64,000 nucleotides of DNA from JBPBQZ01 sp050955105 (GCA_050955105.1 JBPBQZ010000033.1:1-64000); one strand, 5' to 3'. Positions 51,603 to 62,532 are shown, counted from the first letter of the stretch. Program-made: numbers and translations. The notes: generated from the sequence alone by a model not told the origin.

Positions 51603-52721
51603 ATGCCGTCCCCCACTTCTTACGGCCCCGCCTACATCCGCGCGATTGCGCCCTACATCGCCGGCAAGCCGATTTCGGAAGTGGCGCGGGAGTTCGGTCT
51701 GGACGAGTCGCGCATCGTCAAGCTGGCATCGAATGAGAATCCACTGGGCATGCCGGAGTCGGCAATGCGCGCCATCAACGACACACTGGCTGACTTGGGG
51801 CGCTATCCTGATTCCAACTGTTTCGACCTGAAGCGTACGCTCAGCGCGCGCTATGGCGTGTCTGACGACTGCATCGCACTGGGCAACGGCAGCAACGATA
51901 TTCTGGAACTGGCCGCGCATGCGTTTGTCGCGCCCGATCAAAGCATTGTTTATTCGCAGTATTCATTTGCCGTGTACGCGCTGGCCACGCAGGCCTTGGG
52001 CGCGCGCGCGATCGTCACACCGGCGCGTAACTACGGCCACGATCTCGAGGCGATGCTGGCGGCGATCGAGGCCGACACGCGCCTGATCTTTATCGCCAAT
52101 CCGAACAACCCGACCGGCACCTTTATCGAAGGACCGGCGCTGCAAGCATTCCTGACGCAAGTGCCGGCACAGGTGATGGTCGTGCTGGACGAGGCTTATA
52201 CCGAATATCTGCCGGCCGAAAAGCGCTATGACGCCATTGCCTGGACCCGGCAATTTCCCAATCTGCTGGTGTCACGGACGTTTTCGAAAGCCTACGGGCT
52301 CGCCGGCCTGCGGATCGGCTTCGCGGTCGGACAGCCGCTAGCCATCGATCTGCTCAACCGGGTTCGACAACCGTTCAATGTGAACAGCCTGGCGCAGGCC
52401 GCCGCCGTGGCCGCACTGAATGATCCAACGTTTCTGACGCGCAGCGCCGAGGTGAATGCCGCCGGTTATGTGCAATTGACCGACGCGTTTACCGAGCTCG
52501 GCCTCGAATTCGTGCCCTCGTATGGCAACTTCGTCATGGTAAGGGTGGGCGCCGACGATGCTGCCGGTGCACGCGTGAATCTGGCGCTGCTGAAGCAGGG
52601 AATAATCGTGCGTCCGGTCGCCAACTATGGCCTGCCCCAGTGGCTGCGCATCACGATCGGTTTGCCGGCAGAGAACGATGCATTTCTGGCGGCATTGCGC
52701 GCGGCCCTCGCGCCGGCGTGA
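51603..52721 (+). CDS. hisC: Histidinol-phosphate aminotransferase (aromatic aminotransferase in this context)
   Basis: A 372-residue class I/II PLP aminotransferase. The N-terminus YIRAIAPYIAGKPISEVARE is followed by VKLASNENPLGMPESAM; LIFIANPNNPTGTFIE and the PLP lysine in SRTFSKAYGLAGLRIGFAVG (near 228) are as in HisC. In this cluster, between pheA and tyrA, the enzyme most likely transaminates phenylpyruvate and arogenate-type or imidazole-acetol substrates. The start at 51603 has a GGAAG element at 51590-51594; an in-frame ATG at 51588 is also possible. Confidence 0.93.
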   Translation: MPSPTSYGPAYIRAIAPYIAGKPISEVAREFGLDESRIVKLASNENPLGMPESAMRAINDTLADLGRYPDSNCFDLKRTLSARYGVSDDCIALGNGSNDILELAAHAFVAPDQSIVYSQYSFAVYALATQALGARAIVTPARNYGHDLEAMLAAIEADTRLIFIANPNNPTGTFIEGPALQAFLTQVPAQVMVVLDEAYTEYLPAEKRYDAIAWTRQFPNLLVSRTFSKAYGLAGLRIGFAVGQPLAIDLLNRVRQPFNVNSLAQAAAVAALNDPTFLTRSAEVNAAGYVQLTDAFTELGLEFVPSYGNFVMVRVGADDAAGARVNLALLKQGIIVRPVANYGLPQWLRITIGLPAENDAFLAALRAALAPA

Positions 52722-52735
52722 AACCGAGCGCATCC

Positions 52736-53914
52736 ATGAAAGCAGCTGGCGCGCCGCCCGGGTTTCAATTCAACAAAGTGGTCGTGGTGGGGCTGGGCCT
52801 GATCGGCAGCTCGCTGGTGCGCGCGCTGCGGCAGGCCAGCAGCGGCAATGGCCAGATCATTGGCATTGAACGCGATGCGAGCGGCGCGGCGCAAGCACAG
52901 GCATTGGGCGTCGTCGAACAAGCCGCAGCGCTGGACGACTATGCGGCGAGTGCCACGGCATTCGCCGCTGCCGACATCGTCGTATTGGCCGTACCGGTCG
53001 CGCAGACGGCACTCGTGCTGTCCCGCATCGTCCCGCATCTGGGCGAACGCACCTTGATCACCGACGTAGGCAGCACGAAGGCGAATGTCGAGCAGGCTGC
53101 GCGTGCGGCATTGGGACCAGCGATTGCCCGCTTCGTGCCGGCGCATCCCGCGACCGGCAGCGAAGCGCATGGCATTGGCGCCGGCAACGCCGCGATGTTC
53201 GTGGATCGACCAGTGGTGGTGTGTCGGTTAGCCGAAAATAGCGCCGTCGCCGTCGATCGCATCAAGGCGATGTGGCGGGCTACCGGCGCGTATCTGGTCG
53301 AGCGCTCGGTGCAAGAGCACGATCGAACGTTCGCCGCCACCAGCCATCTGCCGCATCTGCTGGCCGCCGCTTACATGCTGCGCTTTGGCGAAACCGACAA
53401 TGCATACGGTGCCGCTGACACCGCCGGCGCTGACCTCGCCCCTGCATCCGCTGCCGTATCGCCTATGCTGGATCTGGCGGCGGGTGGTTTTCGCGATTTC
53501 ACGCGCATTGCTGCGTCGAGTCCGGAAATGTGGCGTGATATTTGTTTGGGAAATCGTGACGCATTGCTGGCCGAACTGGCAGCCTTCCAGCAGCGCCTCG
53601 CGCGCATCTCGCAAGCGCTGACGACGTCCGACGCGAATGCGCTGGAATCACTATTTGCCCAGGCCGCTGCGCTGCGCAGCGCCTGGATGCCGCCAGCACC
53701 TGGGGAATCGGCCGGAACTGCAGCGCAAGCCTTAGCAGAGCCGCGCGTGCTGGGAGACGCATCCGATGGCAAACCGAGCGGCGAACAGAGTGGCAAACCG
53801 AGCGACGCACCCAGCGGCGTACCGGGCAACGCACCCGGCGGCGAACCGAGCGGCGCACCGAGCGGCGAACCCGGCGGCACTCGCCGCAACGCACCCGACA
53901 CGAGCAACGATTAA
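52736..53914 (+). CDS. tyrA: Prephenate dehydrogenase with a repetitive C-terminal tail
   Basis: A 392-residue NAD-dependent TyrA of tyrosine synthesis: VVVVGLGLIGSSLVRALRQA is the dinucleotide site, followed by LITDVGSTKANVEQAARAAL, PAHPATGSEAHGIGAGNA and the catalytic His in AATSHLPHLLAAAYML. The first about 310 residues form the conserved enzyme. The remainder is an unstructured tail with eleven tetrapeptide repeats of the form G-x-P-S/G (residues about 345-388), encoded by the minisatellite at 53768-53899. No ACT domain is seen. The start at 52736 (MKAAGAPPGF) is chosen because the sequence upstream runs within hisC. Confidence 0.93.
   Translation: MKAAGAPPGFQFNKVVVVGLGLIGSSLVRALRQASSGNGQIIGIERDASGAAQAQALGVVEQAAALDDYAASATAFAAADIVVLAVPVAQTALVLSRIVPHLGERTLITDVGSTKANVEQAARAALGPAIARFVPAHPATGSEAHGIGAGNAAMFVDRPVVVCRLAENSAVAVDRIKAMWRATGAYLVERSVQEHDRTFAATSHLPHLLAAAYMLRFGETDNAYGAADTAGADLAPASAAVSPMLDLAAGGFRDFTRIAASSPEMWRDICLGNRDALLAELAAFQQRLARISQALTTSDANALESLFAQAAALRSAWMPPAPGESAGTAAQALAEPRVLGDASDGKPSGEQSGKPSDAPSGVPGNAPGGEPSGAPSGEPGGTRRNAPDTSND
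53768..53899 (+). repeat. 12-bp coding minisatellite, 11 degenerate copies, in the 3' end of tyrA
   Basis: Consecutive 12-nt units of the type GGCAAACCGAGC, GGCGAACAGAGT, GGCGAACCGAGC, GGCGCACCGAGC keep exact 12-nt phase from 53768 to 53899 and encode GKPS, GEQS, GKPS, DAPS, GVPG, NAPG, GEPS, GAPS, GEPG, GTRR, NAPD. The unit length is a multiple of three, so changes in copy number would leave tyrA in frame. Confidence 0.85.
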
Positions 53915-53936
53915 TGGAAGCACGTCATTGAAAGCG

Positions 53937-55271
53937 ATGGAAGAAATCGTCCTCGGTCCTTACACGCATGCCGCGGGCGCGGTGCGCTTGCCCGGCTCGA
54001 AGAGCCTGTCGAACCGCGCGCTGCTGCTGGCGGCGCTGGCGACCGGCAGCACGCTGATCACGAATCTGCTGGATTCCGACGACACGCGCGTCATGCTGGC
54101 GGCGCTGGAACGGCTCGGCGTCAGCCTGTCGCGCGAAGGATCGAATTGCCAAGTGCAGGGCGTGGGCGGCCGTTTTCCCGTGCGTGACGCCGACATTTTC
54201 GTCGGCAACGCGGGCACCGCCGTGCGTCCGCTGACCGCGGCGCTTGCCTTGAACGACGGCGAATATCGGGTGTCCGGCGTGCCGCGCATGCATGAACGGC
54301 CGATCGGCGATCTGGTCGATGGCCTGCGCCAGTTGGGCGCCAACATTGACTATCTGGGAAATCCCGGCTTTCCGCCGTTGGCGATTCATCCGGCGCAGCC
54401 GCAGTCCGCAAATGCCGCCGCTGCGAGCGTCGACGACGGCGGCCCCGCGCTGTCCGTACGCGGCGACGTTTCCAGTCAATTCCTCACCTCGATGCTGATG
54501 GCCCTGCCATTGCTGGGCTCTTCTCGCGCAATCAGCATCGACGTGGTCGGTGAGCTGATCTCCAAACCGTATATCGAGATCACGATCGCACTGATGGCGC
54601 AGTTCGGCGTGCAGGTCGAACGCGACGCCTGGCGGCGTTTCACGCTGTCGATGCCAGCCGCTTACCGGTCGCCAGGGCGCGTCGCGATCGAGGGCGATGC
54701 GTCGTCGGCATCCTACTTCCTGGCCGCGGGCGCGCTGGGGGTGGGGCCGGTGCGCGTCGAAGGCGTCGGTCGCGACAGCATTCAAGGCGATGTGCGCTTC
54801 GCCGACGTGCTCAGCACGCTGGGCGTGAACGTCATGATGGGCAGTGACTGGATCGAAGTGCGCGGCCTCGATACGCCGGATGGCAAGCTCGCGCCGATCG
54901 ATCTCGACTGCAACCTGATTCCCGACGCCGCTATGACGTTGGCGGTGGCTGCATTATTTGCCAGCGGTCCGAGCCGGCTGCGCAATATCGGCAGTTGGCG
55001 CGTCAAGGAAACCGACCGGATCGCCGCGATGGCCTGCGAACTGCGCAAGCTGGGTGCGGTGGTCGAGGAAGGCCCGGACTTCCTCGCTATCGTGCCGCCG
55101 GCGCAGTTGCGCGCGGGTGCGGTGATCGATACTTACGACGATCACCGCATGGCCATGTGCTTTTCGCTGGCGAGCCTGGGCGGCGTGGCCGTGACGATCC
55201 GCGATCCCGCCTGTGTCGGCAAGACCTTCCCCGACTATTTCGAGCGTTTTCAACAATTGGTGCGCCGATGA
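53937..55271 (+). CDS. aroA: 3-phosphoshikimate 1-carboxyvinyltransferase (EPSP synthase, class I)
   Basis: A 444-residue shikimate-pathway enzyme joining PEP to shikimate-3-phosphate. VRLPGSKSLSNRALLLAALA (phosphate-binding) is at 16-35, FVGNAGTAVRPLTAALAL near 90, the PRMHERPIGDLVDGLRQL loop near 120, and LIPDAAMTLAVAA and YDDHRMAMCFSLA near the end. The first ATG giving the conserved N-terminus is 53937 (MEEIVLGPY); a TTG at 53928 is possible. Its stop overlaps the cmk start by 4 bp. Confidence 0.96.
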   Translation: MEEIVLGPYTHAAGAVRLPGSKSLSNRALLLAALATGSTLITNLLDSDDTRVMLAALERLGVSLSREGSNCQVQGVGGRFPVRDADIFVGNAGTAVRPLTAALALNDGEYRVSGVPRMHERPIGDLVDGLRQLGANIDYLGNPGFPPLAIHPAQPQSANAAAASVDDGGPALSVRGDVSSQFLTSMLMALPLLGSSRAISIDVVGELISKPYIEITIALMAQFGVQVERDAWRRFTLSMPAAYRSPGRVAIEGDASSASYFLAAGALGVGPVRVEGVGRDSIQGDVRFADVLSTLGVNVMMGSDWIEVRGLDTPDGKLAPIDLDCNLIPDAAMTLAVAALFASGPSRLRNIGSWRVKETDRIAAMACELRKLGAVVEEGPDFLAIVPPAQLRAGAVIDTYDDHRMAMCFSLASLGGVAVTIRDPACVGKTFPDYFERFQQLVRR

Positions 55272-56035
55272 GCGACGACTTCGACGATTGCCGACACGTC
55301 GCCGACCCGACCCCCGGCCCCGGCGCTGCGGCCGCCAGCGACCCGCCCCATGCGGTCATTACCATCGACGGCCCGACGGCCTCCGGCAAGGGTACCGTGG
55401 CTACCGGTGTGGCGGCGCGGCTGGGTTTTCACTACCTGGACAGCGGGGCGCTGTACCGTTTGACGGCGCTGGCCAGCCTGACACACCACGTGCGGGTCGA
55501 TGATGCGGCCGGCCTGGCCGCGCTGGCTGTCGGCCTGCCGATCGTTTTTACCGAAGGCTGCGTGCGGCTTGACGGCGTTGACGTGTCGGAGCGGATTCGC
55601 GCCGAGGAAATCGGCAATCGCGCCTCGGCGATTGCCGTGCATCCGCCGTTGCGCGCGGCCCTGGTCGAGCGGCAGCGGGCATTTCGCATGGCGCCGGGCC
55701 TGGTGGCCGACGGCCGCGACATGGGCACGGTCATTTTTCCCGATGCGCGGCTCAAGGTATTTCTCACGGCCAGCGTCGATGCGCGTGCCCAGCGACGCTA
55801 TAAGCAATTGAAGGAAAAAGGCATTTCTGCTAATATTCAAAACCTTTCGGCAGACCTGCAGCAACGCGACGCGCGCGACAGCGGGCGTGCCGCGGCGCCG
55901 TTGAAGCCCGCTCCCGATGCTCATGCGCTCGACACTTCGGCGCTCACCATCGAGCAAGCGGTCGACATCATCATCGATTGGTACCGGCAGCCGCCTGCGG
56001 CGACGCCGGCACAAGTCGATGGTGCAGGCGGGTGA
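55268..56035 (+). CDS. cmk: Cytidylate kinase
   Basis: A 255-residue kinase that phosphorylates CMP and dCMP. P-loop ITIDGPTASGKGTVATGVAA lies at about 32-51, later than usual because of a 30-residue acidic, Ala/Pro-rich N-terminal extension. DSGALYRLTALAS, VADGRDMGTVIFPDARLKVF and RRYKQLKEKG complete the substrate-binding and lid regions. It is translationally coupled to aroA (ATGA overlap) and precedes rpsA, the standard order. Confidence 0.95.
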   Translation: MSDDFDDCRHVADPTPGPGAAAASDPPHAVITIDGPTASGKGTVATGVAARLGFHYLDSGALYRLTALASLTHHVRVDDAAGLAALAVGLPIVFTEGCVRLDGVDVSERIRAEEIGNRASAIAVHPPLRAALVERQRAFRMAPGLVADGRDMGTVIFPDARLKVFLTASVDARAQRRYKQLKEKGISANIQNLSADLQQRDARDSGRAAAPLKPAPDAHALDTSALTIEQAVDIIIDWYRQPPAATPAQVDGAGG

Positions 56036-56198
56036 ATTTGTCGTCGTAGCAATCGTAGTCGAGCATCAACCGTCCCGGTAAATCTTTGCAGAGATTGCCG
56101 GGCTTTGTCCAACCTTTTACCCAGTGTCTCTACCGGTGTAGGCGCCGATCAGTGCGCTAAAACTGCAATCGCCGGTCATGGTCACCCCCACTCCTTTT

Positions 56199-57908
<1,710 letters not shown>

Positions 57909-57924
57909 GGGGAGTCGGCCCGGC

Positions 57925-58269
57925 ATGACCAAATCCGAACTCGTCGCACGCTTGGCATCGCGCTTCCCGCAACTGGTATTGAAAGATGCCGATCTGGCGG
58001 TGAAGACGATGCTCGATACGATGGCCGCCGCCCTGGCGAACGGTCAGCGTATCGAAATACGGGGTTTCGGCAGCTTTGGCCTGAACCATCGTCCTTCGCG
58101 CATCGGACGCAATCCGAAGTCCGGCGTGAAGGTCATGGTGCAGGAAAAGTCGGTGCCGCATTTCAAGCCGGGCAAGGAGTTGCGTGACCGGGTCAATGCC
58201 ATGCCTTCCCGCGAGACGGCCGGTAAGGGCAAGCGCCAAGCCTCGCAAGATGGCGCTGCCGAGCCGTAA
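57925..58269 (+). CDS. ihfB: Integration host factor subunit beta
   Basis: A 114-residue DNA-bending protein of the HU/IHF family: MTKSELVARLASRFPQLVLK, FGSFGLNHRPSRIGRNPKSG (DNA-binding arms, with the intercalating Pro) and VPHFKPGKELRDRVN. It pairs with IHF-alpha for nucleoid structure, recombination and sigma54 promoters. The C-terminus has an extra basic, Gly/Lys-rich tail. It follows rpsA by 16 bp and is closed by the terminator at 58333-58357. Confidence 0.96.
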   Translation: MTKSELVARLASRFPQLVLKDADLAVKTMLDTMAAALANGQRIEIRGFGSFGLNHRPSRIGRNPKSGVKVMVQEKSVPHFKPGKELRDRVNAMPSRETAGKGKRQASQDGAAEP

Positions 58270-58332
58270 GCAATAAGCGGTGATGCGAGCCGTGTCGAGC
58301 CAACTGGCCCGGCACGAACTCCGCAGCAAAAG

Positions 58333-58357
58333 AAAGCGCCTTCGGGCGCTTTTTTTT
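58333..58357 (+). terminator. Intrinsic terminator after ihfB
   Basis: AAAGCGCC (58333-58340) and GGCGCTTT (58345-58352) with a TTCG tetraloop, followed by five more T, form a textbook terminator 63 bp past the stop. Confidence 0.9.
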
Positions 58358-58478
58358 CGCGCGCGGCAAGCTTGCGCGGCGCGGCGCAGCCGCCCCGGCG
58401 GCATCCTTTACAATACGCTCGACATCGGTGGCCGCTAGCGGATGCGCCGATCTATCCTCATTCAATTGGGTTGACCGT

Positions 58479-58775
58479 ATGAAGTTCTTTGTCTGGCTGA
58501 TCCGTGCGATGGTATTCGTCGTGTTGCTGATTCTGGCGCTCGCCAATACTCAAGACGCTTCGCTGAATTTGCTTGCCAACCGCGCATGGACGGCGCCGCT
58601 GATTCTGATCGGCCTGGCCTTCTTCGTGGTCGGCCTGCTCGCGGGCGCCCTGGCGGTGTTGCCCAAGCTGTTCCGGCAACGTCGCGAGATCGGCCGGCTG
58701 CGTCGCGAGTTGAAAGTGCTGCGCGCGACGCAGAGCACCGAGCCCGTCGTACCGATCATGCCGCCGATGATCTGA
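58479..58775 (+). CDS. lapA: Lipopolysaccharide assembly protein A (LapA domain)
   Basis: A 98-residue inner-membrane protein with two helices (about 4-22 and 40-62): MKFFVWLIRAMVFVVLLILA, LANTQDASLNLL and IGLAFFVVGLLAGALAVLPK, then a basic coiled segment (RREIGRLRRELKVLRA). LapA acts with LapB in regulating LPS synthesis. The ATG at 58479 fits the domain; the upstream open frame does not. It is 87 bp ahead of lapB. Confidence 0.91.
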   Translation: MKFFVWLIRAMVFVVLLILALANTQDASLNLLANRAWTAPLILIGLAFFVVGLLAGALAVLPKLFRQRREIGRLRRELKVLRATQSTEPVVPIMPPMI

Positions 58776-58862
58776 CACTACGTGCGTCGTCACCGCGCAT
58801 ACTCCGTCTGCATGCGCCGCGCGCCGCGGCGGGTGCGCGACTAATACTTTTCGACCGCGTTC

Positions 58863-60035
58863 ATGGATCTTGATTACTGGTGGCTGCTTGTCATACCGAT
58901 CGTATTCGGCCTCGGCTGGGTCGCGGCGCGCTTTGATTTGAAGCATTTGCTGTCGGAGAGCGCCGCCTTGCCGCGCTCTTATTTCCGCGGCCTGAATTTT
59001 TTGCTGAATGAACAGCAGGACAAGGCCATCGACGCCTTCATCGAAGTCGTCAAGCTCGACCCGGAAACCACCGAATTGCATTTCGCGCTGGGGAGTCTGT
59101 TCCGCCGTCGCGGTGAAACCGAACGCGCGATACGCGTGCATCAGAATCTGTTGAACCGCGCCGACCTGCCGACCAGCGAGCGCGATCATGCGCTCTATGA
59201 ACTGGGCCTCGATTTCCTCAAGGCCGGTTTGCTCGACCGGGCCGAGCAAACGCTGCAATCGATTCAAGAAGGTGCCTTTGCCAATGACGCGCAGGCGTCG
59301 CTGCTGACGATCTATGAGATCGAGAAAGAATGGCAGCGCGCGATCGAGACCGCGCAGCGGCTCGAGGAAATCGGCGCACGCGATCTGCGCAAGGAAGTGG
59401 CGCAATTCCATTGCGAGCTGGCCAGCGAGGCGCTGCAGCGCAAGGATGCAGTAGCCGCGCGCCGCGCGCTGCAGGCGGCGTTGGCGGTGAATCCGCAAAG
59501 TACGCGTGCGGCCGTGTTGCTCGGCGACGTCGAAATGGCCGGCGGCAATGCGGCGGCTGCGCTGCGTCACTGGACCGGTATCGAGTCGCAAAACCCGGCC
59601 TATCTTTCCCTGGTCGGTGAGAAGTTGATTGCCGCCTACGCCGCGCTGGGCCGTCAGGACGAAGGCATTGCGCAATTGGTCGAGTATTCCGAGCGGCATC
59701 CGTCCAGCGATCTGCTGGACATCGCGTTTCGGTATCTGGAGAAGAACAGCGGTATCGAATCCGCCCATGCGTTTGCCCGACATCAGATGGAGCGCTCGCC
59801 GAGTCTGAGCGGCATGACGCGTCTGCTGGAGGCGCAAACGGCGAGCGCCGAAGAACCGCGGCGCAGTGAACTCAAATTGATTCACGCATTGATCGTACAG
59901 CGCACCAAAAACCTGCCGCGCTACACGTGCCAACATTGCGGCTTCCGCGCGCGCCTGTTTTATTGGCAATGTCCGGGCTGCGGCAATTGGGAAACGTACG
60001 CGCCGCGGCGCATCGAGGCGATGCCAAGCAGTTAA
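58863..60035 (+). CDS. lapB: Lipopolysaccharide assembly protein B
   Basis: A 390-residue membrane-anchored TPR protein: N-terminal transmembrane helix (DYWWLLVIPIVFGLGWVAAR), about nine TPR units (LNFLLNEQQDKAIDAFIEVV, FALGSLFRRRGETERAIRVH) and a C-terminal rubredoxin-like zinc site (CQHCGFRAR ... CPGCGNWE). In E. coli LapB targets LpxC for FtsH proteolysis and so balances LPS and phospholipids. All key parts are present, including the four zinc cysteines. Confidence 0.95.
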   Translation: MDLDYWWLLVIPIVFGLGWVAARFDLKHLLSESAALPRSYFRGLNFLLNEQQDKAIDAFIEVVKLDPETTELHFALGSLFRRRGETERAIRVHQNLLNRADLPTSERDHALYELGLDFLKAGLLDRAEQTLQSIQEGAFANDAQASLLTIYEIEKEWQRAIETAQRLEEIGARDLRKEVAQFHCELASEALQRKDAVAARRALQAALAVNPQSTRAAVLLGDVEMAGGNAAAALRHWTGIESQNPAYLSLVGEKLIAAYAALGRQDEGIAQLVEYSERHPSSDLLDIAFRYLEKNSGIESAHAFARHQMERSPSLSGMTRLLEAQTASAEEPRRSELKLIHALIVQRTKNLPRYTCQHCGFRARLFYWQCPGCGNWETYAPRRIEAMPSS

Positions 60036-60072
60036 TCGATGGGCAAGTCTGGTTTTGTATAACGGAGCTTTC

Positions 60073-61065
60073 ATGGCAGGGCAGGCACAACAGCCGCAGC
60101 AAGGCGCACAAGCTGCAACAAGGGCCGCCGAGGTGGTCACACCCGAGCGTATGGCCGCCGGACGGATACTGGTGGTCGGCGATGTCATGCTCGATCGATA
60201 CTGGTTCGGCGACGTCAATCGTATTTCGCCGGAAGCGCCAGTGCCGGTAGTGCATGTGCAGCGCCGCGAAGAGCGTTTGGGCGGTGCGGCGAACGTGGCC
60301 TTGAACGTGGCATCGCTGGGCGCGGGCGCCGGTCTGCTATGTGTAGTGGGTGATGACGAGCCAGGCGAGCGCATCATCGAATTGCTTGAGCATAGTGGCG
60401 TGCAGGCGTATATCGAGCGCGATCCGAACCTGCCTACCACCATCAAGCTGCGCATCCTGTCGCGCCAGCAACAACTGCTGCGCATCGATTTTGAAAATAG
60501 TCCAGCGCATGAGGTGCTGGCCGCCTGCCAGACGCGTTTCGACGCGCTGCTCGACGATTACCAGATCGTGTTGCTGTCGGACTATGCGAAAGGTGGCCTG
60601 ACGCACGTCTCGCAGATGGTCGATCACGCGCGTGCCGCGGGCAAGCGCATCCTCGTCGATCCGAAGGGCGACGATTGGGCGCGTTATCGTGGGGCCGATC
60701 TCATCACGCCGAACCGCGCGGAGTTGACCCAGGTCGTCGGTCGGTGGAGATCAGAGGAAGATCTGGCCGCGCGCGTCAACGCCTTGCGTCAGGAATACGG
60801 CATCGGCGCGCTGTTGCTGACGCGTTCCGAAGAGGGCATGAGCCTGTTCACCGATGGCGAAATCCACCATGCGCCGGCGCAAGCACGCGAAGTGTATGAT
60901 GTGTCCGGCGCTGGCGACACGGTTATTGCAACGCTGGCCGCCATGCTCGGCGCGGGCTTGTCGCTGGTCGATGCCGTCGATTGCGCGAATCGCGCAGCCG
61001 GTATCGTCGTCGGTAAACTCGGCACGGCGAGCGTTTCCTACAAAGAACTATTCGGCTGCGCTTGA
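60073..61065 (+). CDS. rfaE1: D-glycero-beta-D-manno-heptose-7-phosphate kinase (HldA/RfaE domain I)
   Basis: A 330-residue PfkB-family kinase of the ADP-heptose pathway for the LPS inner core. ILVVGDVMLDRYWFGDVNRI is the start of the kinase domain, LGGAANVALNVASLGAG, and the anion-hole motif DVSGAGDTVIATLAAMLGAG near the C-terminus confirm a sugar kinase. Only the kinase domain is present; in E. coli it is fused to the adenylyltransferase domain. The ATG at 60073 with a GGAG element is used rather than an in-frame ATG at 60055. Confidence 0.93.
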   Translation: MAGQAQQPQQGAQAATRAAEVVTPERMAAGRILVVGDVMLDRYWFGDVNRISPEAPVPVVHVQRREERLGGAANVALNVASLGAGAGLLCVVGDDEPGERIIELLEHSGVQAYIERDPNLPTTIKLRILSRQQQLLRIDFENSPAHEVLAACQTRFDALLDDYQIVLLSDYAKGGLTHVSQMVDHARAAGKRILVDPKGDDWARYRGADLITPNRAELTQVVGRWRSEEDLAARVNALRQEYGIGALLLTRSEEGMSLFTDGEIHHAPAQAREVYDVSGAGDTVIATLAAMLGAGLSLVDAVDCANRAAGIVVGKLGTASVSYKELFGCA

Positions 61066-61093
61066 GCGCCGTCGATTGCTGCTGCTCTCCCAA

Positions 61094-62080
61094 ATGACCA
61101 TCATCGTTACCGGCGCCGCCGGATTCATCGGCAGTAATCTCGTCAAGGCATTGAACGATCACGGCGAAGCGGATGTGGTCGCCGTCGACAATCTCAGTCG
61201 TGCCGACAAATTCCATAATCTGGTCGACTGCGACCTATCGGATTACGTGGATAAACGGGCCTTCATCGAACGCCTGCAACGCGGTGAGTTCGGCAATGTG
61301 CGCGCCATTTTCCATGAAGGAGCCTGCTCCGATACGATGGAAAGCGACGGTCGCTACATGATGGAAAACAACTTCCGCTTCAGCCGTGCCGTGCTCGAGT
61401 ATTGCCTGGCCAAGCGCGTGCCGCTGTTCTATGCATCGTCCGCCGCCGTGTATGGCGGCTCCGAGCGCTTCGTCGAAGAGCGGCAGTACGAAAAGCCGCT
61501 GAACGTCTACGGTTATTCCAAGTTCCTGTTCGACCAGATCGTGCGCCGCGAGATGCCGCGTGCTTCGAGCCAGATCGTCGGCTTCCGCTATTTCAACGTC
61601 TATGGCGCACGCGAAACGCACAAAGGACGCATGGCGTCGGTGGCGATGCATAACTTCCACGAGTTTCGCAGCACCGGACGCGTCAAGCTATTCGGCGAAT
61701 ACAGCGGCTATGGCGCCGGTCAGCAGATGCGTGATTTCGTATCCGTCGAAGACGTCGTGCGCGTGAATCTGCATTTTCTCGATCACCCTGAACAGTCGGG
61801 CATTTTCAATCTGGGCACGGGCGTCGCCCAGCCGTTCAACGACATCGCCTCGACGGTGGTCAACGCCTTGCGACGGACGGCGGGAGAATCGACACTGTCA
61901 TTGGAACAATTGGTCGCCGCGGGCCTGATCGAATATGTGCCGTTCCCGGATGCACTGCGCGGCAAGTACCAATGCTTTACCCAGGCGGACATCGGCGCAT
62001 TGCGCCGCGCCGGCTATGCCGAGCCGTTCCTGACGGTGCAACAAGGTGTGGAGCGTTATGTAGGTTGGCTAATCGGCTAG
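61094..62080 (+). CDS. rfaD: ADP-L-glycero-D-manno-heptose-6-epimerase
   Basis: A 328-residue extended SDR that epimerises ADP-heptose, the last step before heptose transfer to LPS. VTGAAGFIGSNLVKALND is the NADP-binding motif; the Tyr-Lys pair is in VYGYSKFLFDQIVRR (near 137) and IFHEGACSDTMESDGRYMME near 68 is diagnostic of HldD. Starts 28 bp after rfaE1. The frame stays open for 240 bp upstream within rfaE1, but the Rossmann motif fixes the ATG at 61094. Confidence 0.96.
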   Translation: MTIIVTGAAGFIGSNLVKALNDHGEADVVAVDNLSRADKFHNLVDCDLSDYVDKRAFIERLQRGEFGNVRAIFHEGACSDTMESDGRYMMENNFRFSRAVLEYCLAKRVPLFYASSAAVYGGSERFVEERQYEKPLNVYGYSKFLFDQIVRREMPRASSQIVGFRYFNVYGARETHKGRMASVAMHNFHEFRSTGRVKLFGEYSGYGAGQQMRDFVSVEDVVRVNLHFLDHPEQSGIFNLGTGVAQPFNDIASTVVNALRRTAGESTLSLEQLVAAGLIEYVPFPDALRGKYQCFTQADIGALRRAGYAEPFLTVQQGVERYVGWLIG

Positions 62081-62169
62081 CTGCAAAGCGCTGCGCCGAG
62101 CGGCTAAATTCGCATCTCCTGCTGCCGACTGCTAGTGCGGTCGGTAGCCGTCAATAGAGGAGATTCGAT

Positions 62170-62532
62170 ATGTACCGCATCAATTGGATTGTTTTATTCG
62201 TTATCCTATTTATTGGTCGTGCGGCGTTGGCGGGCACGAACGTCAATACCGCGGACGAGGCGGCGCTGCAATCCGTAAGCGGCCTCGGCGCCAGTAAAGC
62301 CGAAACCATCGTTGCCGAGCGCAATGCGCATGGGCCGTTCAAGGATGCCGACGACCTGGCCGCCAGAATCAAAGGGCTTGGCGAAAAATCGGTAAAGCGG
62401 CTGCAGGAGCACGGCCTGGAAATCACGGCGCCGGCACCCGTAAAAGGCACCCGTAAGGCGCCGGCACGAAAAGCGCGCGCCGCGCAACCGCCCAAAGCCA
62501 GCAAGGCCGGTGCTCCGCCGCCGAAGAAATAA
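62170..62532 (+). CDS. ComEA-like helix-hairpin-helix DNA-binding protein
   Basis: A 120-residue exported protein: signal peptide (LFVILFIGRAALA-G) then two helix-hairpin-helix motifs (VNTADEAALQSVSGLGASKA, FKDADDLAARIKGLGEKSVK) and a basic Lys/Arg/Pro tail. It is like ComEA, the periplasmic DNA receptor for natural transformation, but competence genes are not next to it. A good AGAGGAG ribosome-binding site is nine bases upstream of the ATG. Confidence 0.87.
   Translation: MYRINWIVLFVILFIGRAALAGTNVNTADEAALQSVSGLGASKAETIVAERNAHGPFKDADDLAARIKGLGEKSVKRLQEHGLEITAPAPVKGTRKAPARKARAAQPPKASKAGAPPPKK

Noticed and set aside
53768..53899. CRISPR-like array
   Set aside because: Units are 12 bp, contiguous, without spacers, and in frame with tyrA, so this is a coding minisatellite.
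53766..53936. Upstream extension of aroA encoding ANRA/THPA repeats
   Set aside because: These repeats are the tyrA minisatellite read in another frame; EPSP synthase begins at MEEIVLGPY.
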